From positions 1-64,000 of the forward strand of contig CAKTVB010000004.1 in assembly GCA_934621295.1 (NCBI GenBank): 64,000 bases of DNA, in the 5' to 3' direction. The position numbers and the translations under genes are program-made. The number at the start of each line of letters is the position of its first letter. The first letter of the stretch is position 1. A model generated the notes under the pieces. That model had not been told where the DNA came from, did no database searches, and saw nothing but the letters and a program-made list of their open reading frames with translations. Source of the stretch: an uncultured Collinsella sp. Lineage in GTDB: Bacteria; Actinomycetota; Coriobacteriia; Coriobacteriales; Coriobacteriaceae. Positions 1-7,781 of this stretch are shown piece by piece.

Positions 1-87
1 GACGACCTCATGGCCGTCGCGGCCGAGGACGCGCGCGAGCGCGTCGAGGATCGCCCGTTCATCATCCACTGCCAGTACCCTCGCCAT
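1..87 (-). CDS. Response regulator, N-terminal end (cut by window edge)
   Basis: Only the first 29 codons are present. They begin MARVLAVDDERAILDAL, which fits the first strand and helix of a CheY-like receiver domain, with the paired acidic residues (D8, D9) that bind Mg2+. The phosphorylated Asp and any output domain lie outside the window. A strong AGGAGGT ribosome-binding site sits just upstream of the ATG. The gene is last in a minus-strand run after the ABC transporter, an arrangement known for lantibiotic-sensing and immunity loci where a two-component system controls the transporter. A histidine kinase is expected next, beyond the window; that is inference. Confidence 0.75.
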   Translation of the reverse strand, partial: MARVLAVDDERAILDALARVLGRDGHEVV

Positions 88-132
88 GTTCGACCTCCTG
101 AAACTCCCGTCGGCATTGTACTAGCGCCGCGC

Positions 133-532
133 TCAGCGGTCCAGAGCCCCGCGCGCAGCCGCGGGCGCCTCGGCCGCATCGCACGCGCGGTAGCGCACGC
201 CCGAGCCGCCGCGCGCCTCGATCTCGAGCCAGCCCTCGCCGTCCGACTCCCGTCCGAAGAAGATGAGCTGGAGCTCTCGGACATTGCCCCCGTCGTCCGC
301 CGCGTCCACAAGGTAGACGTAGTTCGCCCCCGCCCCGGTGGCGTCGGCGTAGGAGCTCGCGTGGCTGCCGGGCTCGGGCGCGGCGCCCACATGGCGACCT
401 CCGGGTTGGGCAGCACGCGGTCGGCGACCGAGCGCTGCCCAACCCCCAGCCGGCGTCGAGCAGGGCATTCCCGCCCAGGACGAGCGCTGCGGAGAGGAGG
501 GCGAGCACGGCGGCGAGCGGCTTCCTACGCAT
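133..532 (-). pseudogene. YxeA-like secreted protein, two frameshifts
   Basis: The reading frame starts at an ATG at 532 with a signal peptide (MRRKPLAAVLALLSAAL, then a hydrophobic stretch). It is lost near position 432, continues in a second frame (VADRVLPNPEVAMW), then near 380 in a third (SYADATGAGANYVYLVD to the stop at 133). Each segment is plausible protein, and together they resemble a small exported YxeA/DUF1093-type protein that often accompanies such ABC transporters. Two compensating indels within about 60 bases could be real decay or an assembly error. The start overlaps the end of the permease gene by 8 bases, so it belongs to the same operon. The family assignment is tentative. 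Confidence 0.5.
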
Positions 533-1334
533 CTGCCCTCCCGTCCTCGAAGCGGCGGAACCAGGCCAGAAGGACGGCGGCGGCTGCCAGGGTGAGCACG
601 AGGCCAGCGAGCGCAGTCGTGAGGAGAGGGCCCGCCGCGCGTGCGGCGTCGATGAAGGCCTCCACCCCGAGCGACCCCAGGCGCGCGGGCCAGGCGAGCG
701 GCACCCAGCTCAGGGGCGTCGCCAGGGCACCGGTGAGCTCGCCGGTCATGAGGCCGTGCGCAAGTCCGCCCACTGAGAAGAACGCGAGGAGCATCCCCGC
801 CGCGCCGGCGCAGATGGCGGCGTTGCGGCCGAGGCGCAGGGCCACGCCGAGCCCCAGCGCGTAGAGGGGCAGGCTGCCCAGCACGATGCCCGCCCAGGCG
901 GCCGCAAGCGGAGCGGGCCCGAGCGGCAGGCGCCCGGCGACGGCGAGCACGGCCCCGAACACGCCGAGCGCCACGGCCAGCGCGCCCGCGCCGAGCGCCG
1001 CAAGGGCGAGCAGCTTCGCCGCGACGGCGCGCCCGCGCGAGGGGACCGCCGTGAGGTTGGCGAGGCGCCCGGCAGCGCGCTCCTCGTCCACGGCGAGCCC
1101 GCAGACGATGGCGGACATGAGCGGCATGAGGGCGCCGAGGAACTGGGCGTAGGCGTCCGCGCCCAGCGCCGGGTCCCATCGGGCTACGGAGAAGTACTCG
1201 CCGCAGGCAAGACCGGCTGCCAGGCCGCAGACGAGGTGCACCGCCGCGAGCGGGGAGCGCGCCAAGCGCAGAAACTCGGAGCGCAGGGCGCGCGGGAGCG
1301 TCATGCGCGGGGCCGGGTCGGTAGGTCGAGCCAT
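525..1334 (-). CDS. Lantibiotic-immunity-type ABC transporter permease (MutG-like)
   Basis: A 269-residue integral membrane protein with about six hydrophobic segments rich in Ala, Leu and Gly. Its size and position as the second permease of the set fit the EpiG/MutG/SpaG immunity permeases, which with a partner permease and an ATPase expel lantibiotics from the membrane. The ATG at 1334 follows a GGAGAGG ribosome-binding site; a GTG at 1343 in the same frame is the alternative. It lies a few bases after the MutE-like gene, with its 3' end overlapping the YxeA-like gene. Sequence alone does not show the substrate. Confidence 0.75.
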   Translation of the reverse strand: MARPTDPAPRMTLPRALRSEFLRLARSPLAAVHLVCGLAAGLACGEYFSVARWDPALGADAYAQFLGALMPLMSAIVCGLAVDEERAAGRLANLTAVPSRGRAVAAKLLALAALGAGALAVALGVFGAVLAVAGRLPLGPAPLAAAWAGIVLGSLPLYALGLGVALRLGRNAAICAGAAGMLLAFFSVGGLAHGLMTGELTGALATPLSWVPLAWPARLGSLGVEAFIDAARAAGPLLTTALAGLVLTLAAAAVLLAWFRRFEDGRADA

Positions 1335-1339
1335 GCCAA

Positions 1340-2110
1340 TCACCTCTCCTCAGAGCGCGCGAACCATGCCGCGCCCGCCGCCGTGAGCGCGGCGAACGCG
1401 AGCGCGCAGACCACAAGGCCCACCAGCGTGAGCATGCCGTCCGCCGCGAGCGCCCCGCCGAGCGCCATGTCCGCCGCGAGTGGCTCGCCACTCGGCAGTA
1501 CGGGGATGAAGCTCGTGGGGATGACCATGCTCGCCGACGGCGGGAAGAGCTGTGGCAGCGGCACTATCGACCAGGCGAACCCGCCCACGAGCTGCATGGC
1601 GAGCGGGCAGAAGATGCCCGCGAGCATGCCGAGTCGCGCCGTGAGGAAGAGCCCTGCGGGGACCATCCACGCCGCGGTCACCGTGTTGGCGAGCGCGCAG
1701 AGGAGCATCGTGAGCGTGCCGGCGATTGTGAGGCCCTGCGAGGAGAAAGCCGACCCCGCGAGGTAGATGCCGAAGACCACGAGGTTAGAAAGCGCGCAGA
1801 GCGCGAGGCACCAGAGCGCCTTCGCCCACCAGGCGCGCCTGAGCGGCACGCCCAGCCCCAGCACGCCCCGCATCCGCGTGCGGGCGTCCGCCTGCGCCAC
1901 GCACGCCACCACGAGCGAGAGCGCCACGGGCAGGAAGAGCGCGTACCAGTAGTTCCACGCGCTGAAGGACTGCACGCCCCGGTAGGGCATCGCGCCGAGC
2001 AGCGGCATCGGCAGCGCCATGAGCACGGCCAGGCGAACTGGCGCCGCGTGGCGCGACTTCAGCGCCTCGGCGCGCAGACCCGCGAGCAGGCTGCCCCTCT
2101 CGCCCGTCAT
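1340..2110 (-). CDS. Lantibiotic-immunity-type ABC transporter permease (MutE/EpiE-like)
   Basis: A 256-residue, six-helix membrane protein with a short cytoplasmic N-terminus (GLRAEALKSRHAAPVRL) typical of ABC-2 permeases of the MutE/EpiE immunity family. Its ATG overlaps the stop of the ATPase gene (ATGA, four bases), a sign of translational coupling, and is preceded by a GGAGG ribosome-binding site. With its neighbours it would form an ATPase plus heterodimeric-permease exporter giving self-protection or resistance against cationic peptides. No lantibiotic precursor or LanB/C/M gene is visible, so resistance to external peptides is more likely than self-immunity. That last point is inference. 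Confidence 0.8.
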   Translation of the reverse strand: MTGERGSLLAGLRAEALKSRHAAPVRLAVLMALPMPLLGAMPYRGVQSFSAWNYWYALFLPVALSLVVACVAQADARTRMRGVLGLGVPLRRAWWAKALWCLALCALSNLVVFGIYLAGSAFSSQGLTIAGTLTMLLCALANTVTAAWMVPAGLFLTARLGMLAGIFCPLAMQLVGGFAWSIVPLPQLFPPSASMVIPTSFIPVLPSGEPLAADMALGGALAADGMLTLVGLVVCALAFAALTAAGAAWFARSEER

Positions 2111-2835
2111 GCCGCCACCTCCCCGCGTGCGCGCCGCCCCTCCCGGCAGACGCCCATGAAGAGCTCCTCGAGGTCCTCGCCCGGGCGCAGCCTGTCCTCG
2201 TAGGCAAGGCGCCCCTGGTAGATGATGCCGATGGTGTCCGCCATCTGCTGCACCTCGGAGAGGATGTGGCTCGAGACGATCACCGTCGTACCCGCCGCCG
2301 CGAAGCCGCGGATCTGGTCGCGCAGCTCCTCGATGCCGATGGGGTCGAGGCCGTTGGTGGGCTCGTCGAGCACGAGCAGGCGCGGACGGGCGAGCAGCGC
2401 CAGCGCGAGCCCCAGGCGCTGCTTCATGCCCATCGAGAAGCGCCCAGCGCGCTTCCTCCCGGTGTCCGCGAGGTCCACGGCGGCGAGCACCTCATCTATG
2501 CGGCTCTCGGGAAGGCCCAGCAGCGTGGTGCGCACGCGCAGGTTCTCGCGCGCGGTGAGGTTGGGATAGAGCGGTGCTTCTTCGATGAGGCTGCCGATTG
2601 CATAGAGGTCCTCGCGGCACCAGGCGTGACCTGCGAAGAGAATCTCTCCGGCGGTCGGCTGCAGCATCCCGCAGATCATCTTGAGCGTGGTTGACTTGCC
2701 GGCGCCGTTGGGGCCGAGCAGGCCGTACACCTCGCCCTCGCGGATGTGGAGGCTCACGTCCGCCACGGCCTCTTGCGCCTGGTCGCCGCGGCCGAAGCGC
2801 TTGGTGAGCCCGCGCGTCTCGAGCATGTAACCCAT
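2107..2835 (-). CDS. Lantibiotic-immunity-type ABC transporter ATPase (MutF/BcrA-like)
   Basis: A 242-residue ABC ATPase. Visible motifs in order are Walker A GPNGAGKST, Q-loop region, signature FSMGMKQRLGLA, Walker B LLVLDEPTNGLD and H-loop SSHILSE. It matches the BcrA/MutF branch, including the SMGMKQRL signature form. The ATG at 2835 (MGYMLETRGL) is chosen because an AAAGGA ribosome-binding site lies about 8 bases upstream; in-frame codons further upstream have no such site. It is first in the minus-strand operon and divergent from a truncated TetR gene, which probably once regulated it. Confidence 0.9.
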   Translation of the reverse strand: MGYMLETRGLTKRFGRGDQAQEAVADVSLHIREGEVYGLLGPNGAGKSTTLKMICGMLQPTAGEILFAGHAWCREDLYAIGSLIEEAPLYPNLTARENLRVRTTLLGLPESRIDEVLAAVDLADTGRKRAGRFSMGMKQRLGLALALLARPRLLVLDEPTNGLDPIGIEELRDQIRGFAAAGTTVIVSSHILSEVQQMADTIGIIYQGRLAYEDRLRPGEDLEELFMGVCREGRRARGEVAA

Positions 2836-3002
2836 GGGTTTTATCCTTTCTCTTCCGAGCACGCGGGCCGAGTCACCGTGCCCGCGCGCCTTACCTTTCG
2901 GGTTCACCATCCATGGTGGGGCGCGTTTCTAACGAAGCCGTAACGGCCGTTGGGCTCTTTTGGCGCCAGCCCTTCTCGATCCGCACGCCACTCATGGTAT
3001 GT

Positions 3003-3014
3003 TTATCGTGATAA
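3003..3014. promoter_or_regulatory. TTATC-GT-GATAA inverted repeat, possible TetR operator
   Basis: A perfect 5-base-arm inverted repeat lies 17 bases before the GTG of the TetR stub, in the divergent region facing the ABC operon. The position suits autoregulation by a TetR protein. The arms are short, so chance cannot be excluded. Confidence 0.35.
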
Positions 3015-3030
3015 TCAGGATGGAGGTGCC

Positions 3031-3132
3031 GTGGCACGCAATAAGTACCCGGAGGCGACGGTCGAGAAGATCCTCGACGTTGCCGAGCGGCTCTTCGTGG
3101 AGCGCGGCTACGAGCACACCACGATGATCTGA
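3031..3132 (+). pseudogene. TetR-family regulator, truncated N-terminal stub
   Basis: The GTG at 3031 has a GGAGGT ribosome-binding site. The 33 codons read as the first helices of a TetR DNA-binding domain (KYPEATVEKILDVAERLF, then VERGYEHTTM). The frame ends abruptly at a TGA exactly where the helix-turn-helix would continue, and the following DNA codes for an unrelated HsdS fragment in another frame. The gene has therefore lost its recognition helix and whole ligand domain. It was probably the local repressor of the divergent ABC operon, which may now be unregulated by it. Confidence 0.75.
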
Positions 3133-3586
3133 AGGGCAATACGCTAAATCGAAAAAGGCAAACCCTGGAGACGTGATTTTTGCCATAACGAGCGAGAATA
3201 TCGAAAATGTCTGCACACCATTGGCGTGGGAAGGCGAACAGCCGGTTGCAATCAGCGGACATTCTTGCGCGTATGCGACCGAAAGCATTATCCCGAGATA
3301 CCCAGCATATTTAGCTACTGCTCAGGACTTTCAGATATCCAAACGAAAGGTGGCGAAAGGGGCAAAGGTAATCGAAGTCGCGCCTGTGGACTTAGCGAGA
3401 GTCGAGAGTCCCGTCCCATCCCTCGAAACACAGCAGAAGGTCGTCGACATCCTCGACCGCTTCGACGCCCTCACGACCTCGCTGACCGACGGCCTCCCCG
3501 CCGGGATCGAGGCACGGAATCAACAATACGAGTACTACCGCGACCGCCTGCTCGACTTCCCGCGCAAGGCAATCGGAACCGAATAG
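3127..3586 (+). pseudogene. Type I restriction specificity subunit HsdS, C-terminal fragment
   Basis: The open frame starts without an initiation codon directly at the TetR junction (SEGQYAKSKKANPGDVIFAI). It contains hallmarks of a second HsdS target-recognition half and its conserved repeat: PGDVIFA, a PSLETQQKVVDILDRFD helix start, and the terminal YYRDRLLDFPRK motif. Only about 150 residues of an expected 380 to 450 remain. No hsdM or hsdR is nearby, so this is a remnant or a donated cassette. A TTG or ATG inside the frame could start a short product, but function is unlikely. Confidence 0.75.
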
Positions 3587-3928
3587 GCCAGTGGAAACAG
3601 GGCTGCCGCTAAAGACCTCCCAACGTTTGTTGCGGTTGCGAACTCTTCGAGGGCCATATGGGCGGCGCGGCGGAAAATTGCCGGCCTGAACCGCGAGGCC
3701 CCATCTACATTCCCGCAGACTCTTTGCATAATCATAAAAGGAAGGGCACGGGCATCCGCGTTCGCGGAAACCCGTGCCGCATTTGCGTCACCGAGAAGAC
3801 CGAGTAGAATCTATCTAAATGCGATTCCACATTCCCGTACTTGCACTACGGATTTGGGAAAGCGCCAGCCTCAGCCTCTACTCGACCACGGTCGCCTCGG
3901 CCGGGATGGCCCCCAGAACAGCGGCGTA
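3587..3928. other. Gene-free stretch with one hairpin
   Basis: No supportable gene was found here. A hairpin with arms GGCACGGG (3745-3752) and CCCGTGCC (3771-3778) and an inner CCGCG/CGCGG stem may act as a terminator for the HsdS remnant, but it lacks a clear T tract. Confidence 0.4.
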
Positions 3929-4174
3929 CTATGTGGGATAGAGGCGGCTGATCGTCTGCACGTCTCGGATGAGGATGTTGCGGTCGTCCGGCTCGGAGAT
4001 GCCGTAGCCGAACGCCTCGAGCGTCTCGATCGCCTCGCGGATCTTCTGCTGGAACATGGGGCCGGGGTCTACTCTCAGGCCGAGGTAGCCGCGCCACAGG
4101 CTCGGCGACACGCGCGGCATGTTCTGTATCTTGGACATCGGCTCGATGTCGACGTAGACGTTGAGCGTGGCCAT
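3929..4174 (-). CDS. Hypothetical 81-residue protein
   Basis: The protein begins MATLNVYVDIEPMSKIQNMP and ends ISRLYPT. The ATG at 4174 has a GAGGG ribosome-binding site seven bases upstream; the longer frame upstream of it reads as low-quality sequence and is not used. There are no membrane segments or signal peptide. The middle has an amphipathic helix (QQKIREAIETLEAFGYG) followed by a short acidic turn. I do not recognise the family. It stands alone between the HsdS remnant and a long non-coding region inside the defence island, so an accessory or mobile origin is plausible. Confidence 0.6.
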   Translation of the reverse strand: MATLNVYVDIEPMSKIQNMPRVSPSLWRGYLGLRVDPGPMFQQKIREAIETLEAFGYGISEPDDRNILIRDVQTISRLYPT

Positions 4175-4793
4175 GGCGTTTCCCTCTATGCCGAGAGGCT
4201 GTATAAGCTGCCGTGGCGGGCGACGATTCGTGCCCTCCCAAAAAACATGCGTAAGATCGAGCGGAGGCTGAGCCTGCCGAATCGGAGCAATAGCACCCGA
4301 AAAAGCGCTGGAAAACTCACCGATTTCGCGGGGCGCTGATGGCGCGAAGGCGGATGTTGGGAAGATGATACGGCGGATTTGTCGCGTCGAGTTGGCTGTC
4401 TGCAATCTGAATCGTTCGGCGGTTTGTTTTGTTATGGCCGATGCCGTACGAAACGTACCGAAATGTGTGCGCATAGGTGCGGCCCGTCTCTATACCTTGG
4501 CTTTCGGTTGCCAACTGATTTGCGATCAGTCTGAAATAAGGCGACGATTGGGATCCTCTAACTCGGATTTCCCGCTCGGTTCCTAAGGCGCTTAGAGCCG
4601 GCTCATAAGGGCGAGAACAAAGCCACCCGCGACGATTCTTTCAGTCATCACTCTTGTGCATCCCTCATGACCTGCGGAAATGCAAGATGTTAAAGCCACT
4701 GGCTACGATTCACTTTGCCAAACGGGTGTCGAAGGGGATAGTCGACTGTTTTGGCGTTCATATCGGACGTTTCAGGGCCTCAAAACCAACCCG

Positions 4794-4814
4794 TTTTTGT
4801 CCCCGGGACAAAAA
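4794..4814. repeat. Palindrome with 10-base arms (TTTTTGTCCC / GGGACAAAAA)
   Basis: Two perfect 10-base arms flank a single C. Half-sites recur downstream (TTTGTCCCAGGGTTTGTCCC around 4851-4872) and in the related region near 18450-18520. It could be a protein-binding site or the tip of a degenerate mobile element. Confidence 0.7.
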
Positions 4815-5006
4815 TGAAACTGCGGGCTTGCGGTTTCGAAATAGTTTGCGAATTTGTCCCAGGGTTTGTCCCAAACGCCTACGCGAGGACAAGCGGAGGG
4901 ATTCGGCGGCAAGGTGGACAAAGCCGACAACCAAACTAGACCCAATTGGAATGGCGCTGCAACAAACGAGCGTGAAAGGGTGGGAATAGTAAATAGCCCT
5001 TTGCGG

Positions 5007-5038
5007 GGGAGGCCGGAAACGGCCTCCCTCGTTTTTTT
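5007..5038 (+). terminator. Rho-independent terminator
   Basis: An 8-base perfect stem GGGAGGCC/GGCCTCCC with a six-base loop is followed by TC and then a G plus seven T. No plus-strand gene ends here, so it either closes an unannotated short transcript or is a relic of a lost gene. Confidence 0.8.
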
Positions 5039-5242
5039 ATTTGCCTGCCACGGGCGCGTGTGTGCTGTGGTGCATGTGGTACATACAAGCCTGTCGTTCA
5101 ATCTCTCAAGCTGTTTAGCTGGAATGATTGTTTGCTGGTACGATTTTGAGTGCCTTCAACTACCGAAGCAACGTCATCAATTTATTTCTAATTAATGCTG
5201 ACCGGCAGATTGCTTCCGCTCGTAAGAGGTCGCTCGGACTGG

Positions 5243-5273
5243 TACTCAAAATGTACTCACGACGTTTTGAGTA
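5243..5273. promoter_or_regulatory. Inverted repeat TACTCAAAA / TTTTGAGTA
   Basis: Nine-base perfect arms are separated by 13 bases, which themselves contain another TACTCA. A further GGTACTCA half-site lies at 5284. The cluster is about 210 bases before the ribbon-helix-helix gene and could be an operator array. Confidence 0.4.
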
Positions 5274-5393
5274 TCGATTTGCTGGTACTCACAGACGGTA
5301 AAAACGGGCGCCAGCCTCGATATATTCGTTATCCCTAACGATTCGCCAACGAATACTGACTAGTGATTGAGTGCTGCATGGCTTAAATAAGCC

Positions 5394-5415
5394 TACGTAA
5401 TTACGTAATTACGTA
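5394..5415. promoter_or_regulatory. Perfect 22-base palindrome of TACGTAAT units
   Basis: TACGTAAT occurs twice and is followed by TACGTA, giving a fully self-complementary 22-base site. It lies 65 bases before the start of the ribbon-helix-helix gene that opens the type III restriction operon. Tandem short palindromes are the usual target form for ribbon-helix-helix dimers, so autoregulation by that gene is the simplest reading (inference). Confidence 0.55.
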
Positions 5416-5479
5416 TTCTGAAGTAAAATGATATCGGTCAATTAAGGAACGTAGAACAGGTCAATTCGGAGGGGCGACC

Positions 5480-5647
5480 ATGGAGGAAGATCAGGCTGTT
5501 CATGCCGAAAGGGAGCTGGATAAGTTCACGCTCTCGATAACCCGCGAGGATAAGCGGGCTCTTAAGTCCTATGCCGCGCGCCAGGATAAGACGGTGGCTA
5601 AAGTCCTGCGCGAATGGATTGACGAGAAGTGTAAGGGGGAGAAGTGA
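5480..5647 (+). CDS. Ribbon-helix-helix DNA-binding protein opening the type III RM operon
   Basis: A 55-residue protein: an acidic start, then a strand KFTLSITRED, helix KRALKSYAARQ and helix KTVAKVLREWIDEK. This is the strand-helix-helix plan of MetJ/Arc-type repressors and antitoxins. The ATG follows a GGAGGGG ribosome-binding site. Its TGA stop shares one base with the ATG of mod (TGATG), implying translational coupling. It probably controls expression of the restriction-modification operon, perhaps through the palindrome 65 bases upstream. A free-standing antitoxin is the alternative, but no toxin is beside it. Confidence 0.75.
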   Translation: MEEDQAVHAERELDKFTLSITREDKRALKSYAARQDKTVAKVLREWIDEKCKGEK

Positions 5648-7779
5648 TGTCTCAGACGGCGCAAGCAGTCGTTCAGAACCTTGTTGATCGCGCTGTCAAG
5701 CTGGGCGATCGTCAGCTCGCTGCCGATATCCGCGCCTTTGCGGCGCAGCGCCAGTTTGGGCTTGTGTTTGAGCACAACCGCCCGGAACGACTGCGCCTTT
5801 ATGGCAAACCTATCATGACGGGCGATGTCGTACAGGTGCTTCCCGAGCGTGGTAAAAAAGAAGACTCTAACTCCCAGCTGCTATGGTTGGTAAATACTGT
5901 TCGGGGGGGGGTTGCCGATCTAGAGCCATATCAATCGCCTTCATATGACGAAAACGAATGTGAGCCCTGCTCCGTTGCTGTCGACGATGTCGTGTCTGTT
6001 ACTGAATATGATCAGCCGATTTATGCTGGCCTCAAAGAGACCGGGCGCGTTGAGCGCGGTGGCGATAAACCCTATCAAGTAGTCATCAACGGCGAAAACT
6101 ACCATGCTCTTGAAACCTTGGCCTTCGCCTATGCAGGCAAAGTGGACTGCATATATATTGACCCCCCGTATAACACTGGCGCTCGCGACTGGAAATATAG
6201 CAACGACTACGTCGACGGCTCCGACGCCTATCGCCACTCCAAGTGGCTCGCCTTCATGGAACGTCGCCTCAAACTTGCCAAGCAGCTGCTTAATCCTAAC
6301 GATTCCGTACTCATCGTGACGATTGATGAAAAGGAATATCTGAGGCTAGGCTTGCTTTTGGAGCAGGTGTTTCCAGACGCCGATTCAATGCAGATGATTG
6401 CTTCGGTAACTAATCCCAGCGGTTCGTCTCGAGCGAAAGCCTTTGCCCGAGCTGGCGAGTATATCTACGTTTTGCTTTTTGGCGAAGCAGCACCAGAGCG
6501 GCTTAGATGTGACATGCTCCATGATCCTGCTGGCGCAAAGAAAATACAATGGGAGGGTTACATTCGAAGGGGTGCAACTCGTCTTCGTTCGGATAGGCCG
6601 AACATGTTCTATCCCATCTATTTCTCGCAAGAGGATGGGTCATTTCATTCATTTGGCGATGTAGTTCCATTGGAAACCGACTACAGAACTGTCGAAGTGC
6701 CCGGGGGCTGTTTCGCCGTTTGGCCTGTCGTTGGCTCCGAGGAACGTTACTGGCGCCTGGGAAGAGAATCGTCTGAAGCAATTTATAAAGAAGGGTTCAT
6801 CAAATTTGGCCCATGGAAGAAAGGCTCCAAGAAAAGAAGCGTCTACTATCTTCCCGAAGGAACTCGCAAAGCGGTGAAGAGTGGCGATATCCAAGTTGTC
6901 GGCCGCGCGGATGATGGATCCTTGATCCTTGATGCGGTCGAGAAGGAAGTTATCCCCTTGGACATATGGAATCGTCCTTCTCATAGCGCGGCCGATTATG
7001 GCACCCCGCTTGTCAGCAAAATTCTGGGGGGAAGAAAGTTTCCTTTTCCAAAATCCCTCTACGCCGTCGAGGACACAATCCGTTTTTTCGTGGCCAGCAA
7101 ACCCGACGCCCTCGTGGTCGATTTCTTCTCGGGGTCGGGCACCACGGCACACGCCGTCATGCGCCTGAATCGCCAGGATGGCGGGTGCAGACGCTCCATC
7201 AGTGTCACGAACAACGAGGTCTCCGAGGGCGAAGCAAAAAAGCTCACCAAGCGCGGGCTCCGACAGGGCGATCTCGAGTGGGAGGCCTTGGGTATCTGCC
7301 AGTACATAACCAAACCGCGCGTCACGGCGGCCATTACGGGTAAGACGCCTGCGGGCGGCCCTATCAAGGGCGACTACAAGTTCACCGACGAGTTCCCCAT
7401 GGCCGACGGGTTCGAGGAGAACGCGGTCTTCTTCGACCTCACCTACGAGGACCCCGATGCCGTTGAGCTTGGTGTGGCGTTTGAGGAGATTGCGCCTTTG
7501 TTGTGGCTGCGCGCCGGCGCTCGTGGGCGTGTTATCGAGCATGAGGAGCCGGGCTATGCCATCTCCGATAGCTATGCCGTGCTCTTCGATTTCGCCGCCG
7601 TCCGCGATTTCGCCAAGGCACTTAAGGGCCGCCCCGAGGTTGCCTGCGCGTTTGTGATCACCGATGATACGGCGCGCTTCGCCGGGGTCAAGGCCCAGCT
7701 CCCCGGACTCGACGTGGTCCGGCTTTACGAGAACTATCTGCAATCATTCAAGATTGCCGCCGAGGATGCGGTGAGGTAA
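5647..7779 (+). CDS. Type III restriction-modification DNA methyltransferase (Mod)
   Basis: A 710-residue adenine-N6 methyltransferase with motif IV DPPYNTG at about residue 172 and the SAM-binding motif DFFSGSGTTAHAV at about residue 492. This order (IV before I) is typical of the beta class to which type III Mod subunits belong. The region between them carries the target-recognition domain. The gene is coupled to the upstream ribbon-helix-helix gene and followed two bases later by res. A run of nine G at codons 86-88 is currently in frame; losing one G gives a stop after 91 residues and gaining one gives a stop after 100. This is the layout of a phase-variable mod gene. Base composition in the middle is lower in GC than at the ends, as expected of an exchanged recognition domain. 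Confidence 0.9.
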   Translation: MSQTAQAVVQNLVDRAVKLGDRQLAADIRAFAAQRQFGLVFEHNRPERLRLYGKPIMTGDVVQVLPERGKKEDSNSQLLWLVNTVRGGVADLEPYQSPSYDENECEPCSVAVDDVVSVTEYDQPIYAGLKETGRVERGGDKPYQVVINGENYHALETLAFAYAGKVDCIYIDPPYNTGARDWKYSNDYVDGSDAYRHSKWLAFMERRLKLAKQLLNPNDSVLIVTIDEKEYLRLGLLLEQVFPDADSMQMIASVTNPSGSSRAKAFARAGEYIYVLLFGEAAPERLRCDMLHDPAGAKKIQWEGYIRRGATRLRSDRPNMFYPIYFSQEDGSFHSFGDVVPLETDYRTVEVPGGCFAVWPVVGSEERYWRLGRESSEAIYKEGFIKFGPWKKGSKKRSVYYLPEGTRKAVKSGDIQVVGRADDGSLILDAVEKEVIPLDIWNRPSHSAADYGTPLVSKILGGRKFPFPKSLYAVEDTIRFFVASKPDALVVDFFSGSGTTAHAVMRLNRQDGGCRRSISVTNNEVSEGEAKKLTKRGLRQGDLEWEALGICQYITKPRVTAAITGKTPAGGPIKGDYKFTDEFPMADGFEENAVFFDLTYEDPDAVELGVAFEEIAPLLWLRAGARGRVIEHEEPGYAISDSYAVLFDFAAVRDFAKALKGRPEVACAFVITDDTARFAGVKAQLPGLDVVRLYENYLQSFKIAAEDAVR
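5903..5911 (+). repeat. Homopolymer run of nine G inside mod
   Basis: A C followed by nine G encodes R-G-G and the first base of the next Val codon. Both neighbouring frames hit stop codons within 12 codons after the tract, so slippage would switch Mod off. Confidence 0.85.
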
Positions 7780-7781
7780 GC

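Larger units (their letters stand above)
4175..5479. other. 1.3-kb gene-poor region upstream of the restriction operon
   Basis: No convincing gene was found. The region holds a near-perfect palindrome at 4794, a strong terminator at 5007 and two operator-like inverted repeats at 5243 and 5394, listed separately. Part of it (4770-4900) resembles 18450-18540: both carry a GGGACAAAAA box, a GTTT(C/G)AAA(A/T) stretch and then TTTGTCCCAG or TTGTCCCAG, so it looks like a diverged copy of an element found next to the DUF4143 ATPase. Confidence 0.5.

Noticed and set aside
133..1491. A 452-codon minus-strand open frame rich in Arg and Ala across the immunity operon
   Set aside because: Only its last 80 codons resemble protein (the YxeA-like tail). 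The rest is an out-of-frame shadow of the permease genes caused by high GC.
6649..7743. A 364-codon open frame opposite mod
   Set aside because: Antisense shadow; mod has all methyltransferase motifs on the other strand.
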